Assembly (NCBI GenBank): GCA_034667465.1
Contig: JAXDJV010000027.1
Coordinates: 124,001-188,000 of the forward strand
Length of the DNA stretch: 64,000 nucleotides
Direction: 5' to 3'
Source of the DNA: JAOBAU01 sp034667465
GTDB taxonomy: Bacteria > Acidobacteriota > Thermoanaerobaculia > Gp7-AA8
A program made the position numbers and the translations under genes. A model generated the notes under the pieces. The model was given only the letters and a program-made list of their open reading frames with translations. It did not search any database and had not been told where the DNA came from. Of the stretch, positions 51,568 to 59,156 are shown piece by piece; position 1 is the stretch's first letter; each line of letters begins with the position of its first letter.

Positions 51568-54042
51568 ATGTCCGAAGTACCCAATCATCTGGACCGCTTT
51601 GAGATCCTCCGCGTTCTCGGCAAGGGAGGAATGGGGACGGTTTACCTCGCGCGCGACGAGCGCCTCGGGCGCCAGGTTGCGCTGAAAGTTCTCAATTCGG
51701 ATGACCTTGCCAGCGACGATCGCCGCTCCCGTTTCCTGCGTGAAGCGCGCGCCTCGGCATCGATCCGCCATCCGAACGTCGCCACGATTTACGAAGTCGA
51801 CGAGACCGAGGATGGCAAGCCGTTCATCGTGATGGAGTACTGCGAAGGCGAGACGCTTTCGCAGCGGATGCGTCGCCGTCCGCTCGACGCCGGCGAGTTC
51901 GTTTCAATCGCGCGGCAGCTCGCGGCAGGAGTCGCGGCCGCGCACGACAACGGCGTCGTTCATCGCGACATCAAAGCGGCGAACGTGATCATCGAGCCGA
52001 ACGGCACCGCGAAGATCCTGGATTTCGGACTGGCGAAATTCGTCGTGCGCGAAAACGCGGCGACGGTCGACATGCCGTCGATGGAGACGGCGACCGGAAC
52101 GTTCTTCGGAACGCTGCACTACCTCTCGCCCGAACAGGCGGCGGGATTTCCGGCCGACGAACGGAGCGATCTCTTCGCGCTCGGCGTGATCTTCTTTCAG
52201 ATGGCGACGGGACAGTTTCCGTTCAACGGCGATTCGCCGCTGATGATCCTGCAGCGCATTCGCGAAGCGGAGCCGGAGCCGTTCGTCGCGCACGATGCGG
52301 CGCTGCCGCCGCAGGTGCCGCGCATCATCGGACACCTGCTGCAGAAAGATCCGCTCGAACGTTATCCGAACGCCGGCACGCTGCTGCGCGATCTCGAAGA
52401 CATCGAATCGCCGACGGTGCGCGTCACTGTACATACGCAGGGAACGCGCACGGCGATCGGCCGCACCCTCCCCCGCCCGCACTGGATTCGCGTCGTCGTG
52501 ATCGTCATCGCGCTCGCCGTCGTGTCGACCGCGATCTACTTCGTGCGCGAGAACCGGACGAAGGACGACGATCCCGCGGCGACTGCAGGACAGACGACGA
52601 CGCAGGGACCGATCCGTTCGATGGCGGTGCTGCCGCTCGAGAACATCGCCAACAACACGCGCGACGACTTTCTCTCGGTCGGCCTGGCCGACGCGCTCGT
52701 GACGAAGCTGCAGAAGATTCCGTCGCTCCAGGTGCGGCCGACGTCGGCCGTCATGGAGTTCCGCAATCAGAAAACAGATCCGAAGCTGGCGAGCAAAAAG
52801 CTGCAGGTCGACGGAATCCTGGAAGGTCATTTTCTGGCCGCCGGCGATCTGGTGCGCGTCACGCTGCAGCTCACCGATTCACGCACCGGCTACAGCGTCT
52901 GGGCCGATACGGTCGACGGAAAGCGGGAGGATCTGCTCAAGCTGATCGACGACGTGTCGGCGCGCACGGTGACCGGCCTCAATGAAAAGCTCGGCGTGCA
53001 GCAGACGGCGACCGGATCGGAAGCGCGGTCGACCAGTCCGAAAGCGTACGAGGAGTATCTGCGCGCCCGCGCGCTGAACGGCACGCTGGTGCCGAAGGAG
53101 TATCGCGATCAGATCGCGTCGCTGCGGCGCGCCGTCGAAATCGATCCGAACTTTGCGGCCGCGTATGCCGATCTCAGCATCGCCTACTCGCTCGGACTCG
53201 CGCGCGGACTGATGACCGACAAGGATGCGAACGAGCGCGCCGAGTGGTATGCGCGGCAGGCCGTTCGTCTCGATCCAAACCTCGCGGCCGCGCATCTCGC
53301 GCTCGGCCGTGCGTTCGTCCGCTCATCCCAGGATCGTTTCCGCGAAGCGACGCGCGAGAACCTCGCGGCGGTGCGACTGACGCCGAACGATCCGCCGGCG
53401 CTCTACACGATCGTCGGCTACTTCGTCGCCACCGGCGATCTGCGCAATGCGCAATGCGCCGGCGATCATCTCATTCGACTCGATCCGTCGTCGTCCGACG
53501 CGAAGACGCGCGGCTACTGGTACGTGAACGCCGTCGATGCCGAAGGGGCGCTGAAGAACGCGCAATACGCGCTGGCGTCGAAGGATACGGAACTGGCCGG
53601 CCACGACATGCGCGCGTTCGCGTTTCTGCTGCAGAACAATCCAGATGCCGCAGCGGCGGAAGCGGAGAAGATGACGGCGCTCTATCCGACGCATTACACG
53701 GGCAGGAGCGTGAAGGCGATGGTCGCGGCGGCGCGTGGCGATCGGGCCGAGGCCGAAGGTTTTTTGAAGACGTTCGAAGCGGACGCGGAACGGAATCACT
53801 GGGCGGCGCTGCGCCAGATGCTGACGTACGCGAAGCTCGGCGATCGCGACAAAGCGGTGCGCTGGATGCGCCGCGCCGCGGAGCTCGGCAATCACAGCTG
53901 GTACATGCTGGTGAAACATCCGTGGCTGGTGGCGCTGCAGGGCGATCCCGAATATCAGCAGCTCGTCGCGAAGATCAAAGGCGATCTCGACGACGTGCGC
54001 GATGACGTCATCGGCGTGTATCAGCTGATCTGCGGCGGGTAG
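51568..54042 (+). CDS. Transmembrane Ser/Thr protein kinase with TolB-N-like and TPR domains
   Basis: 824 aa. N-terminal kinase (about 11-280): 'VLGKGGMGTVYLARD', 'VALKVL', 'VVHRDIKAANVIIE', 'ILDFGLAKF', 'TLHYLSPEQAAG'. One membrane helix follows at about 308-330 (WIRVVVIVIALAVVSTAIYFV), then an extracytoplasmic part beginning 'IRSMAVLPLENIANNTRDDFLSVGLADALVTKL' (the domain seen in many kinase- or cyclase-linked proteins, resembling TolB-N/FlgO), continuing 'LQVDGILEGHFLAAGDLVRVTLQL', and TPR repeats from about 495 to the end ('LRRAVEIDPNFAAAYADLSIAY', 'AVRLDPNLAAAHLALGRAF'). Architecture common in Acidobacteria. All kinase catalytic residues are present. Ligand and targets unknown. The region past the stop holds a GGGCAG/CTGCCC hairpin. 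Confidence 0.92.
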   Translation: MSEVPNHLDRFEILRVLGKGGMGTVYLARDERLGRQVALKVLNSDDLASDDRRSRFLREARASASIRHPNVATIYEVDETEDGKPFIVMEYCEGETLSQRMRRRPLDAGEFVSIARQLAAGVAAAHDNGVVHRDIKAANVIIEPNGTAKILDFGLAKFVVRENAATVDMPSMETATGTFFGTLHYLSPEQAAGFPADERSDLFALGVIFFQMATGQFPFNGDSPLMILQRIREAEPEPFVAHDAALPPQVPRIIGHLLQKDPLERYPNAGTLLRDLEDIESPTVRVTVHTQGTRTAIGRTLPRPHWIRVVVIVIALAVVSTAIYFVRENRTKDDDPAATAGQTTTQGPIRSMAVLPLENIANNTRDDFLSVGLADALVTKLQKIPSLQVRPTSAVMEFRNQKTDPKLASKKLQVDGILEGHFLAAGDLVRVTLQLTDSRTGYSVWADTVDGKREDLLKLIDDVSARTVTGLNEKLGVQQTATGSEARSTSPKAYEEYLRARALNGTLVPKEYRDQIASLRRAVEIDPNFAAAYADLSIAYSLGLARGLMTDKDANERAEWYARQAVRLDPNLAAAHLALGRAFVRSSQDRFREATRENLAAVRLTPNDPPALYTIVGYFVATGDLRNAQCAGDHLIRLDPSSSDAKTRGYWYVNAVDAEGALKNAQYALASKDTELAGHDMRAFAFLLQNNPDAAAAEAEKMTALYPTHYTGRSVKAMVAAARGDRAEAEGFLKTFEADAERNHWAALRQMLTYAKLGDRDKAVRWMRRAAELGNHSWYMLVKHPWLVALQGDPEYQQLVAKIKGDLDDVRDDVIGVYQLICGG

Positions 54043-54054
54043 GCGGGCGGGCAG

Positions 54055-54072
54055 GGCCCGCTGCCCGGCATC
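54055..54072. terminator. Possible terminator-like hairpin between convergent genes
   Basis: GGGCAG and CTGCCC form a 6-bp stem around GGCCCG shortly after the kinase stop. There is no T-tract. The remaining bases to 54147 show nothing else. Confidence 0.35.
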
Positions 54073-54147
54073 GCAAGCGTCGGCCACCAGCTTCGCGGCG
54101 GATCGTAGCAACTATACGAATACGCGCGATTCAGGCGGTTGCCCGCT

Positions 54148-54420
54148 TCAGCTTTTGATATTTCGCGCCATCGACGAAATTGCGGAGTTTGTCGCCGAGA
54201 CGATGCCCTGGCTCATCTCGCTCATCTGCGAGAGCTTGTTCATCTGCATTTGCAGCGCGAACATATCGCTGACTGCGATCGAATCCTGCCGTGACATTTT
54301 GTCGAGGTGCTTTTGGACCTGCGCGAGCATGTCACCCCTCAGGCGCGTCTCGTCCACCAGCCTGTCAAGATGTGCCTTCACGGAAAGGAAGTCGTTCTGG
54401 AATGCAGGATCGTTTGACAT
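54148..54420 (-). CDS. Small helical protein, unrecognised
   Basis: 90 aa from ATG 54420 (a TTG two codons earlier is possible). Entirely helical in appearance: 'NDFLSVKAHLDRLVDETRLRGDMLAQVQKHLDKMSRQD' then a Met/Gln/Ser-rich second half 'DMFALQMQMNKLSQMSEMSQGIVSATNSAISSMARNIKS'. The second half resembles the composition of type III secretion needle or inner-rod proteins and of small structural helical-hairpin proteins, but no secretion genes are nearby, so no function is assigned. Lies 44 bp from the end of nadA on the same strand, possibly in the same transcript. Confidence 0.6.
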   Translation of the reverse strand: MSNDPAFQNDFLSVKAHLDRLVDETRLRGDMLAQVQKHLDKMSRQDSIAVSDMFALQMQMNKLSQMSEMSQGIVSATNSAISSMARNIKS

Positions 54421-54463
54421 GCGCAAAGTATAAGCCGCTGCGCAGAGCCCGGTTGGCGTGCCG

Positions 54464-55450
54464 TTAGTCGATCGCCCTGAACATCCGCTGCAGCGCGCGA
54501 TCGGCGGGCAGGCGAATCTCTTCCGGCACTTCGATCTCGTACTTCACGTCGCGCAGCGAATCGCGCACGTCTTCGAGCGTCGTCACCTTCATGAACGTGC
54601 AGAGCTTGCAACCCTTCACGAACGTCTTGTCCGGCACTTCCATCGCCAGGCGATCGGAAAGTCCGCATTCGGTCACGACGAGGAATCGCGACGCCGGCCG
54701 TTCCTTCGCCCACTTCACCATTCCGGATGTCGACAGCACGGCGTCGGCAAGCTTCGCGACGTCGGGACGACATTCCGGATGGACGAGAATCTCCAACTCC
54801 GGATCGGCTTCGCGGATGCGCTGCACTTCCGCCGGCGTGATTTGCTGGTGGACGTAGCAGAAGCCTTCCCACGGAATGATGTTCTTGTCGGTCACCTGCT
54901 CGGCGACGTGATTGGCGAGATTGCGGTCTGGAACGAAGAGGATGTTTTTGTTCGGCAGGGTTCGGACGACTTTCGCCGCATTCGCCGACGTCACGATGAT
55001 GTCGGAGAGCGCTTTCACTGCCGCGGTCGTATTGACGTAGCTGACGACGGCGAGATCGTCGTACTGCTTCTTCAGCTCCGCGATGCGCGCCGCAAGCTGT
55101 TCGGCGGGAGCGGAGTCTGCCAGCTGACAACCGGCCAGCAGATTCGGCAGCAGCACCGTTCGCGACGGATTGACGATCTTGGCCGTCTCAGCCATGAAGT
55201 GGACGCCGCAGAACTCGATGATGTCGGCATCTTTGACGTTCGCCGCCATCAGCGCCAGCTCGAGCGAATCGCCGACGAAATCGGCGACCTTCAGAATCTC
55301 CGGCCGGTAATAGTTGTGCGCCACGATCACCGCGTTGCGCTGTTTCTTCAGCGCGCGGATCTCTTCGTACAACGTCTCGAAACCGCGGACGTCTTCGCGC
55401 GTGTATTCGTAGGTGGTTACGCGGCTTAGTTCTTCGAAGAGGGTTGACAT
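54464..55450 (-). CDS. nadA: Quinolinate synthase
   Basis: [4Fe-4S] enzyme that condenses iminoaspartate with dihydroxyacetone phosphate to quinolinate in NAD biosynthesis, 328 aa. 'VIVAHNYYRPEI' near 41-52, 'DIIEFCGVHFMAETAKIV' (first cluster Cys), 'VVSYVNTTAAVKALSDIIVTSANA', 'HPECRPDV' (second Cys), 'STSGMVKWAKE', and 'FVKGCKLCTFMKVTTLED' (third Cys). All three cluster ligands are present. The heptamer element at 55484-55563 lies upstream, between this gene and smr on the same strand. No nadB or nadC is adjacent. Confidence 0.96.
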   Translation of the reverse strand: MSTLFEELSRVTTYEYTREDVRGFETLYEEIRALKKQRNAVIVAHNYYRPEILKVADFVGDSLELALMAANVKDADIIEFCGVHFMAETAKIVNPSRTVLLPNLLAGCQLADSAPAEQLAARIAELKKQYDDLAVVSYVNTTAAVKALSDIIVTSANAAKVVRTLPNKNILFVPDRNLANHVAEQVTDKNIIPWEGFCYVHQQITPAEVQRIREADPELEILVHPECRPDVAKLADAVLSTSGMVKWAKERPASRFLVVTECGLSDRLAMEVPDKTFVKGCKLCTFMKVTTLEDVRDSLRDVKYEIEVPEEIRLPADRALQRMFRAID

Positions 55451-55483
55451 GCTGGTGCGTACTTTAGCGAAATCAGGGCCATG

Positions 55484-55563
55484 GGCATGAGGAATGAGTG
55501 ATGAGGCATGAGTAAAGGCAAAGGCAAGGTTCTACTCATACCTCATTACTCATGCCTCATGCC
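55484..55563. repeat. Inverted heptamer-repeat element, no cargo
   Basis: The left arm has GGCATGA, GGAATGA, GTGATGA, GGCATGA. The right arm has TCATACC, TCATTAC, TCATGCC, TCATGCC. A 24-base spacer (AAAGGCAAAGGCAAGG core) separates them. Its right edge supplies the stop codon and last codons of the smr gene; its left edge is 33 bp before the nadA ATG. Confidence 0.88.
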
Positions 55564-55819
55564 TGAGAACTACGACCGTTGCCCCCCGATGCGCATCCGC
55601 GTCGTAATACGAAAGAACGAGTTCATGCGTCGCCAGAACCGCCTGCACATTCGCCCGTTGTACTCCGATTCCCCGTCCATGAATGAGTCGCACTTCGCGG
55701 AATCCGCGGGCGTGTGCTTCGCGCAGATATTCGCCGACGACGTCGCGGATCTCGTTGGGACGAAAGGGGTGAAGGTCGAGGACCTCCTCGATCGGGATCT
55801 CGACCGGGTCGTCGTCCAC
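55550..55819 (-). CDS. Small stand-alone Smr domain protein
   Basis: 89 aa, a single Smr (small MutS-related) domain, putative endonuclease or RNA-cleaving fold. 'EVLDLHPFRPNEIRDVVGEYLREAHARGFREVRLIHGRGIGVQRANV' shows the LDLH and HGRG motifs; 'GATVVVL' closes the domain as in MutS2. GTG start at 55819. The last four residues, RHEA, and the stop are encoded by the heptamer-repeat element, suggesting that the repeat arrived at the 3' end of the gene. A second Smr domain is the C-terminus of MutS2 in the same window. The start is 52 bp from the divergent mglA gene. Confidence 0.85.
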   Translation of the reverse strand: MDDDPVEIPIEEVLDLHPFRPNEIRDVVGEYLREAHARGFREVRLIHGRGIGVQRANVQAVLATHELVLSYYDADAHRGATVVVLRHEA

Positions 55820-55871
55820 GCCGGAAATTCTATGCGATACTCTCCCCGCTCAAAACCACCGCGAGGAACTC

Positions 55872-56978
55872 ATGGTTCTCTTCAATCACGCGACGCGAGA
55901 GATGACGGCGAAGATCGTCTATTACGGTCCCGGACTCTGCGGGAAGACGACGAACCTCATGGTCATCTTCGACAAGCTCGACCCGAAGCAGAAAGGGAAG
56001 ATGCTGTCGCTGGCGACGAAGACCGACCGCACGCTTTTCTTCGATCTCCTCCCGGTCGACATCGGCAAAGTCGGCAACTTCAACCTCAAAATCCAGCTCT
56101 ACACCGTTCCCGGCCAGGTCTTCTACAACGAGACGCGCAAGCTGGTGCTGAAGGGCGCTGACGCGGTCGTGTTCGTCGCCGATTCGCAGCCGTCGATGGT
56201 CGAGTCCACTCGCGAAAGCTTCGCGAACCTCATGGAGAACCTCGAGCAGAACCAGATCGATCCGAACGACACGCCGATCGTCGTGCAGTACAACAAACGG
56301 GACATTCCCGGCGTCCTGCCGGTCGAAGAGCTGCAGGAACAGCTCGGTTTCGAAGGCTATCCGTACACGGAAGCGTCGGCGCTCAAGGGCGAAGGGGTGA
56401 TGGAGACGTTCAAGCTCGTCTCGAAGATCACCGCCAAGCATCTGATGAACCGGCTCAAGGGAAAATCGAACGAGCCGATCGACAGGAAGAAAAGCTCGAT
56501 CAAAGCGACTCCGGTCGCCGCTCCCGCGCCGAAAGCGCCTGAGCCCGAGCCGGAGCCCGAGCCGATCGCGGAGGCGCCGAATCCGTTCGCCGACTCCGTC
56601 CCGTTCCCCGAATCGCTGTCGATGGATCAGGGCTACGAGAAGATGGAAGAGGTGTCGCTCGAGCAACTCGTCAGCGAAGGACGCGAGCGTCCGATGACGA
56701 TGTCGGGCAACATCGCCGTGCCGATCATCGATGAGATCGAAGAGCTCGGCGCCGAGTCGCTGATGCCGGCCGAGGAGCCGGTTGCGGTGGCGGTGATGGA
56801 CGAGCCCTCGCCGGCGGCAGTCGCCGATGATGGCCGTGTCGGACAGCTCGAAGCGGAAGTGGCCTCGCTCCACGCGCAGCTCGCTTCCACGCAGGATCGG
56901 CACCGTGCCGCGCTCGAAGAGATTCTTCGCGATCTCGACGAGCTTCGCGGTCGCGTTCGCATGCAATTCGACGCGTGA
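55872..56978 (+). CDS. mglA: MglA-type small GTPase with long C-terminal extension
   Basis: Ras-like GTPase that sets cell polarity or motility in relatives, 368 aa. GTPase domain in the first 195 residues: P-loop 'YYGPGLCGKTTN', 'TLFFDLLPVDIGKV' switch region, 'LYTVPGQVFYNETRKLVLKGADAVVFVADS' with PGQ of the G3 motif, 'VQYNKRDIPG' (NKRD in G4) and 'YTEASALKGEGV' (G5). MglA itself ends here; this protein adds about 170 residues: Pro/Glu repeats (EPEPEPEPIAEAP), an acidic stretch and a C-terminal coiled coil ('VGQLEAEVASLHAQLASTQDRHRAALEEILRDLDELRGRV'). No mglB-type gene is adjacent. The extension may localise the GTPase or bind an effector. Confidence 0.9.
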   Translation: MVLFNHATREMTAKIVYYGPGLCGKTTNLMVIFDKLDPKQKGKMLSLATKTDRTLFFDLLPVDIGKVGNFNLKIQLYTVPGQVFYNETRKLVLKGADAVVFVADSQPSMVESTRESFANLMENLEQNQIDPNDTPIVVQYNKRDIPGVLPVEELQEQLGFEGYPYTEASALKGEGVMETFKLVSKITAKHLMNRLKGKSNEPIDRKKSSIKATPVAAPAPKAPEPEPEPEPIAEAPNPFADSVPFPESLSMDQGYEKMEEVSLEQLVSEGRERPMTMSGNIAVPIIDEIEELGAESLMPAEEPVAVAVMDEPSPAAVADDGRVGQLEAEVASLHAQLASTQDRHRAALEEILRDLDELRGRVRMQFDA

Positions 56979-57050
56979 CGCCGCTCACGCGTGCATCGCT
57001 GTACGCCATCTAAACTGCGGTCTTTCAAACCTAATCTCGGAGGAAGAACT

Positions 57051-57836
57051 ATGCGCCGCACACTCTCTCTCATTGTTTCCGCTGTCATTCTGCTCGGCGG
57101 CTGCCGCGCCAAAGAAGCGATGGACAAGGCGAAGATCGCCAGCGACCTCGACAACCACGGCACGATGGACCTGATGAAGGACGTCGCCAACGACAAGTAC
57201 GACGCGCCGAAAGACGGCAAGCTCACCGACTCACAGATTCAGATGTATCTGAAGGTGCGCGAGCACGAGAAGCAGATCGCCCAGGTCGCGAAGCAGCAAC
57301 TGCAGCAGCATTCGGAAGAGTCGAAAAAGAACGGCGAGAAATCGCTCAGCGGAATGGTTGAAGGCTTCAAAGCCCTCGGCTCCGCCGCCGACTTCGCCAC
57401 CGCCGACATCCGCGCTGCGAAAGACCTCAAATACAACACGCAGGAGTACCTCTGGGTGAAGTCGCAGGTGCTCGCCGCCAGCAGCACGGCGATGGTCGAG
57501 AAGATGAGCGAAGCGATGAACGCGCAGATGAGCGCCAGCTACGCGCAGATGAAGAAGTCGATGGATGAGGCGCCCGACGCCACCACGAAGAAAATGTACG
57601 CCGACATGCTGGCCGGCTTTGAAAAACAGAAAGCGGAAGCGGCCGCGCAGAAGCAGCAGGAAGATCCGGCCATCGCCTACAACCGCCAGCTCCTTTCGAA
57701 ATACGAAGGAACGCTGAACGCCTACACGCAGGAGTTGTCGAAGTACGAAGACAAGCCGGGCGAGGTGCAGAAGGGCATGGAGCAGTGGCAGAAGGATCTC
57801 GACAAAGCAAAGACCGACGCGGGGAAACAGCATTAA
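57051..57836 (+). CDS. Helical lipoprotein of unknown function
   Basis: 261 aa from ATG 57051 with GGAGGAAG six bases upstream. Signal MRRTLSLIVSAVILLGGC with lipobox LGGC, then a highly charged helical protein: 'DSQIQMYLKVREHEKQIAQVAKQQLQQHSEESKKNGEKS' (about 60-100) and Met/Ala/Gln-rich helices through the middle ('MSEAMNAQMSASYAQMKKSMDEAPD', 'MLAGFEKQKAEAAAQKQQEDP'), ending 'YEDKPGEVQKGMEQWQKDLDKAKTD'. No family recognised. Follows mglA by 72 bp; the threonine synthase gene follows at 1 bp, although no functional link is apparent. Confidence 0.72.
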   Translation: MRRTLSLIVSAVILLGGCRAKEAMDKAKIASDLDNHGTMDLMKDVANDKYDAPKDGKLTDSQIQMYLKVREHEKQIAQVAKQQLQQHSEESKKNGEKSLSGMVEGFKALGSAADFATADIRAAKDLKYNTQEYLWVKSQVLAASSTAMVEKMSEAMNAQMSASYAQMKKSMDEAPDATTKKMYADMLAGFEKQKAEAAAQKQQEDPAIAYNRQLLSKYEGTLNAYTQELSKYEDKPGEVQKGMEQWQKDLDKAKTDAGKQH

Positions 57837-57837
57837 C

Positions 57838-58959
57838 GTGCGCCGCTTTCCATTCCGCCTCACCTGCTCCGCGTGTAAGGCGGAATTCGATGCAAAGCAG
57901 TTGATCAATCTCTGTCGTACCTGCGGCGCGCCGCTCCTGGTCATTTACGACCTCGAGCCCGCGCCGCAGTTGCGTGCGGAGATCGTGAAACGCCGCGCCG
58001 ACATGTGGCGCTACGCGGAAGTGCTCCCGGCCGGCGATGACATCGTCACGCTCGGCCAAGGGGTCACGCCGCTCCTTCCGTCCACGCGTTACGCGAACGT
58101 CTTCATCAAAGACGAATCGAAGAATCCGACGCGTTCGTTCAAGTGCCGCGGCATGGCTGCGGCGGTGACGATGGCGAAGCAGCTCGGCGCAACGTCGCTC
58201 GCGGCGCCGACCGCAGGCAACGCCGGCGCGGCTCTCTCCGCGTACGGCGCACGCGCCGGACTGCCGGTCTTCGTCGCCATGCCGCGCGACACGCCGCGGT
58301 CGATCATCGACGAATGCCGCGAGTACGGCGCGACCGTCGAGCTGGTCGCCGGCGTCATCACCGACGCAGGAAAACGGGTCCAGCAGTATCTCGCCGAGCA
58401 CGGCGGCTTCGATCTCTCGACGCTGAAAGAACCGTATCGCGTCGAAGGAAAAAAGATCATGGGCTACGAGCTGCTCGAAGATCTCGGCCGTCTGCCCGAC
58501 GTCATCCTCTATCCGACCGGCGGCGGCACAGGGCTGATCGGGATGTGGAAAGCGTTCGATGAGATGCAGCAGCTCGGCTGGATCGGCAGCGAGCGTCCGC
58601 GGATGTTCAGCGTGCAGTCGAGCGGCTGCGCGCCGATCGTTCGCGCATTCGATCAGCAGCTCGAGAATGCCCCGGAATGGGAATCGCCGCACACCGGCGC
58701 GTGGGGACTGCGTGTACCGCGCGCAATCGGCGATCGGCTCATGCTGCGCGCGCTGCGCGATTCACACGGCGGCGCGATCGCCGTCGACGAATTGCAGATC
58801 GAGCCGGCTGCCGCGGAAGCGCGCAAACGCGAAGGGGTCGACGTCGGACCGGAAGGCGGCGCCGCGTTTCTCGCGCTCGATGCGCTCCGCGCGAATGGCA
58901 GCGTGAAAGATGGCGAGACGGTCGTCGTCTTCAACACCGGCGGCGACAAGTACCATTGA
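57838..58959 (+). CDS. thrC: Threonine synthase (PLP-dependent)
   Basis: Converts O-phosphohomoserine to threonine, 373 aa from GTG 57838. N-terminal zinc-ribbon-like 'CSACKAEF...CRTCGAPL' (11-35), then the PLP core: 'LGQGVTPLLPSTRY', the Lys-bearing motif 'KNPTRSFKCRGMAAAVTMAK', 'APTAGNAGAALSAYGARAGLPVFVAMP', the phosphate-binding 'YPTGGGTGLIGMWKAF', and C-terminal 'EGGAAFLALDALR'. The normal motif is PTGSFKDRG; here Asp after Lys is Cys and Gly is Arg, so a related PLP beta-replacing activity is possible. Size and N-terminal ribbon favour the archaeal/actinobacterial thrC type. Confidence 0.85.
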   Translation: MRRFPFRLTCSACKAEFDAKQLINLCRTCGAPLLVIYDLEPAPQLRAEIVKRRADMWRYAEVLPAGDDIVTLGQGVTPLLPSTRYANVFIKDESKNPTRSFKCRGMAAAVTMAKQLGATSLAAPTAGNAGAALSAYGARAGLPVFVAMPRDTPRSIIDECREYGATVELVAGVITDAGKRVQQYLAEHGGFDLSTLKEPYRVEGKKIMGYELLEDLGRLPDVILYPTGGGTGLIGMWKAFDEMQQLGWIGSERPRMFSVQSSGCAPIVRAFDQQLENAPEWESPHTGAWGLRVPRAIGDRLMLRALRDSHGGAIAVDELQIEPAAAEARKREGVDVGPEGGAAFLALDALRANGSVKDGETVVVFNTGGDKYH

Positions 58960-59156
58960 CCGGCTGCGCCGCAAGTCACGCCTCAAAGCCACCGCTCCTC
59001 GCGCAGACGCAGCACCACCGCAACCGCCGCGCCTGACGTTCCTGAGGAACCGGCCTTCACGGTAGTGCCAGCCTCGTGATCACAATCACCGCGTGCGTCA
59101 ACGAATGGACGTAGATTGACGTCCATTCACCGGGTCCCACACGAGGAGAGAGCTTC
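58960..59156. other. Intergenic region before the giant secreted protein gene
   Basis: 197 bp with no supported gene. An inverted pair, AATGGACGT/ACGTCCATT (59106-59129), lies before the Shine-Dalgarno (CGAGGAGAG) of the next gene and may be an operator or hairpin. No clear -35/-10 pair was found. Confidence 0.45.

Noticed and set aside
54148..54420. Possible type III secretion needle or inner-rod protein
   Set aside because: Only compositional likeness (Met/Gln/Ser helix). No secretion ATPase, ring or export-gate gene occurs in the window.
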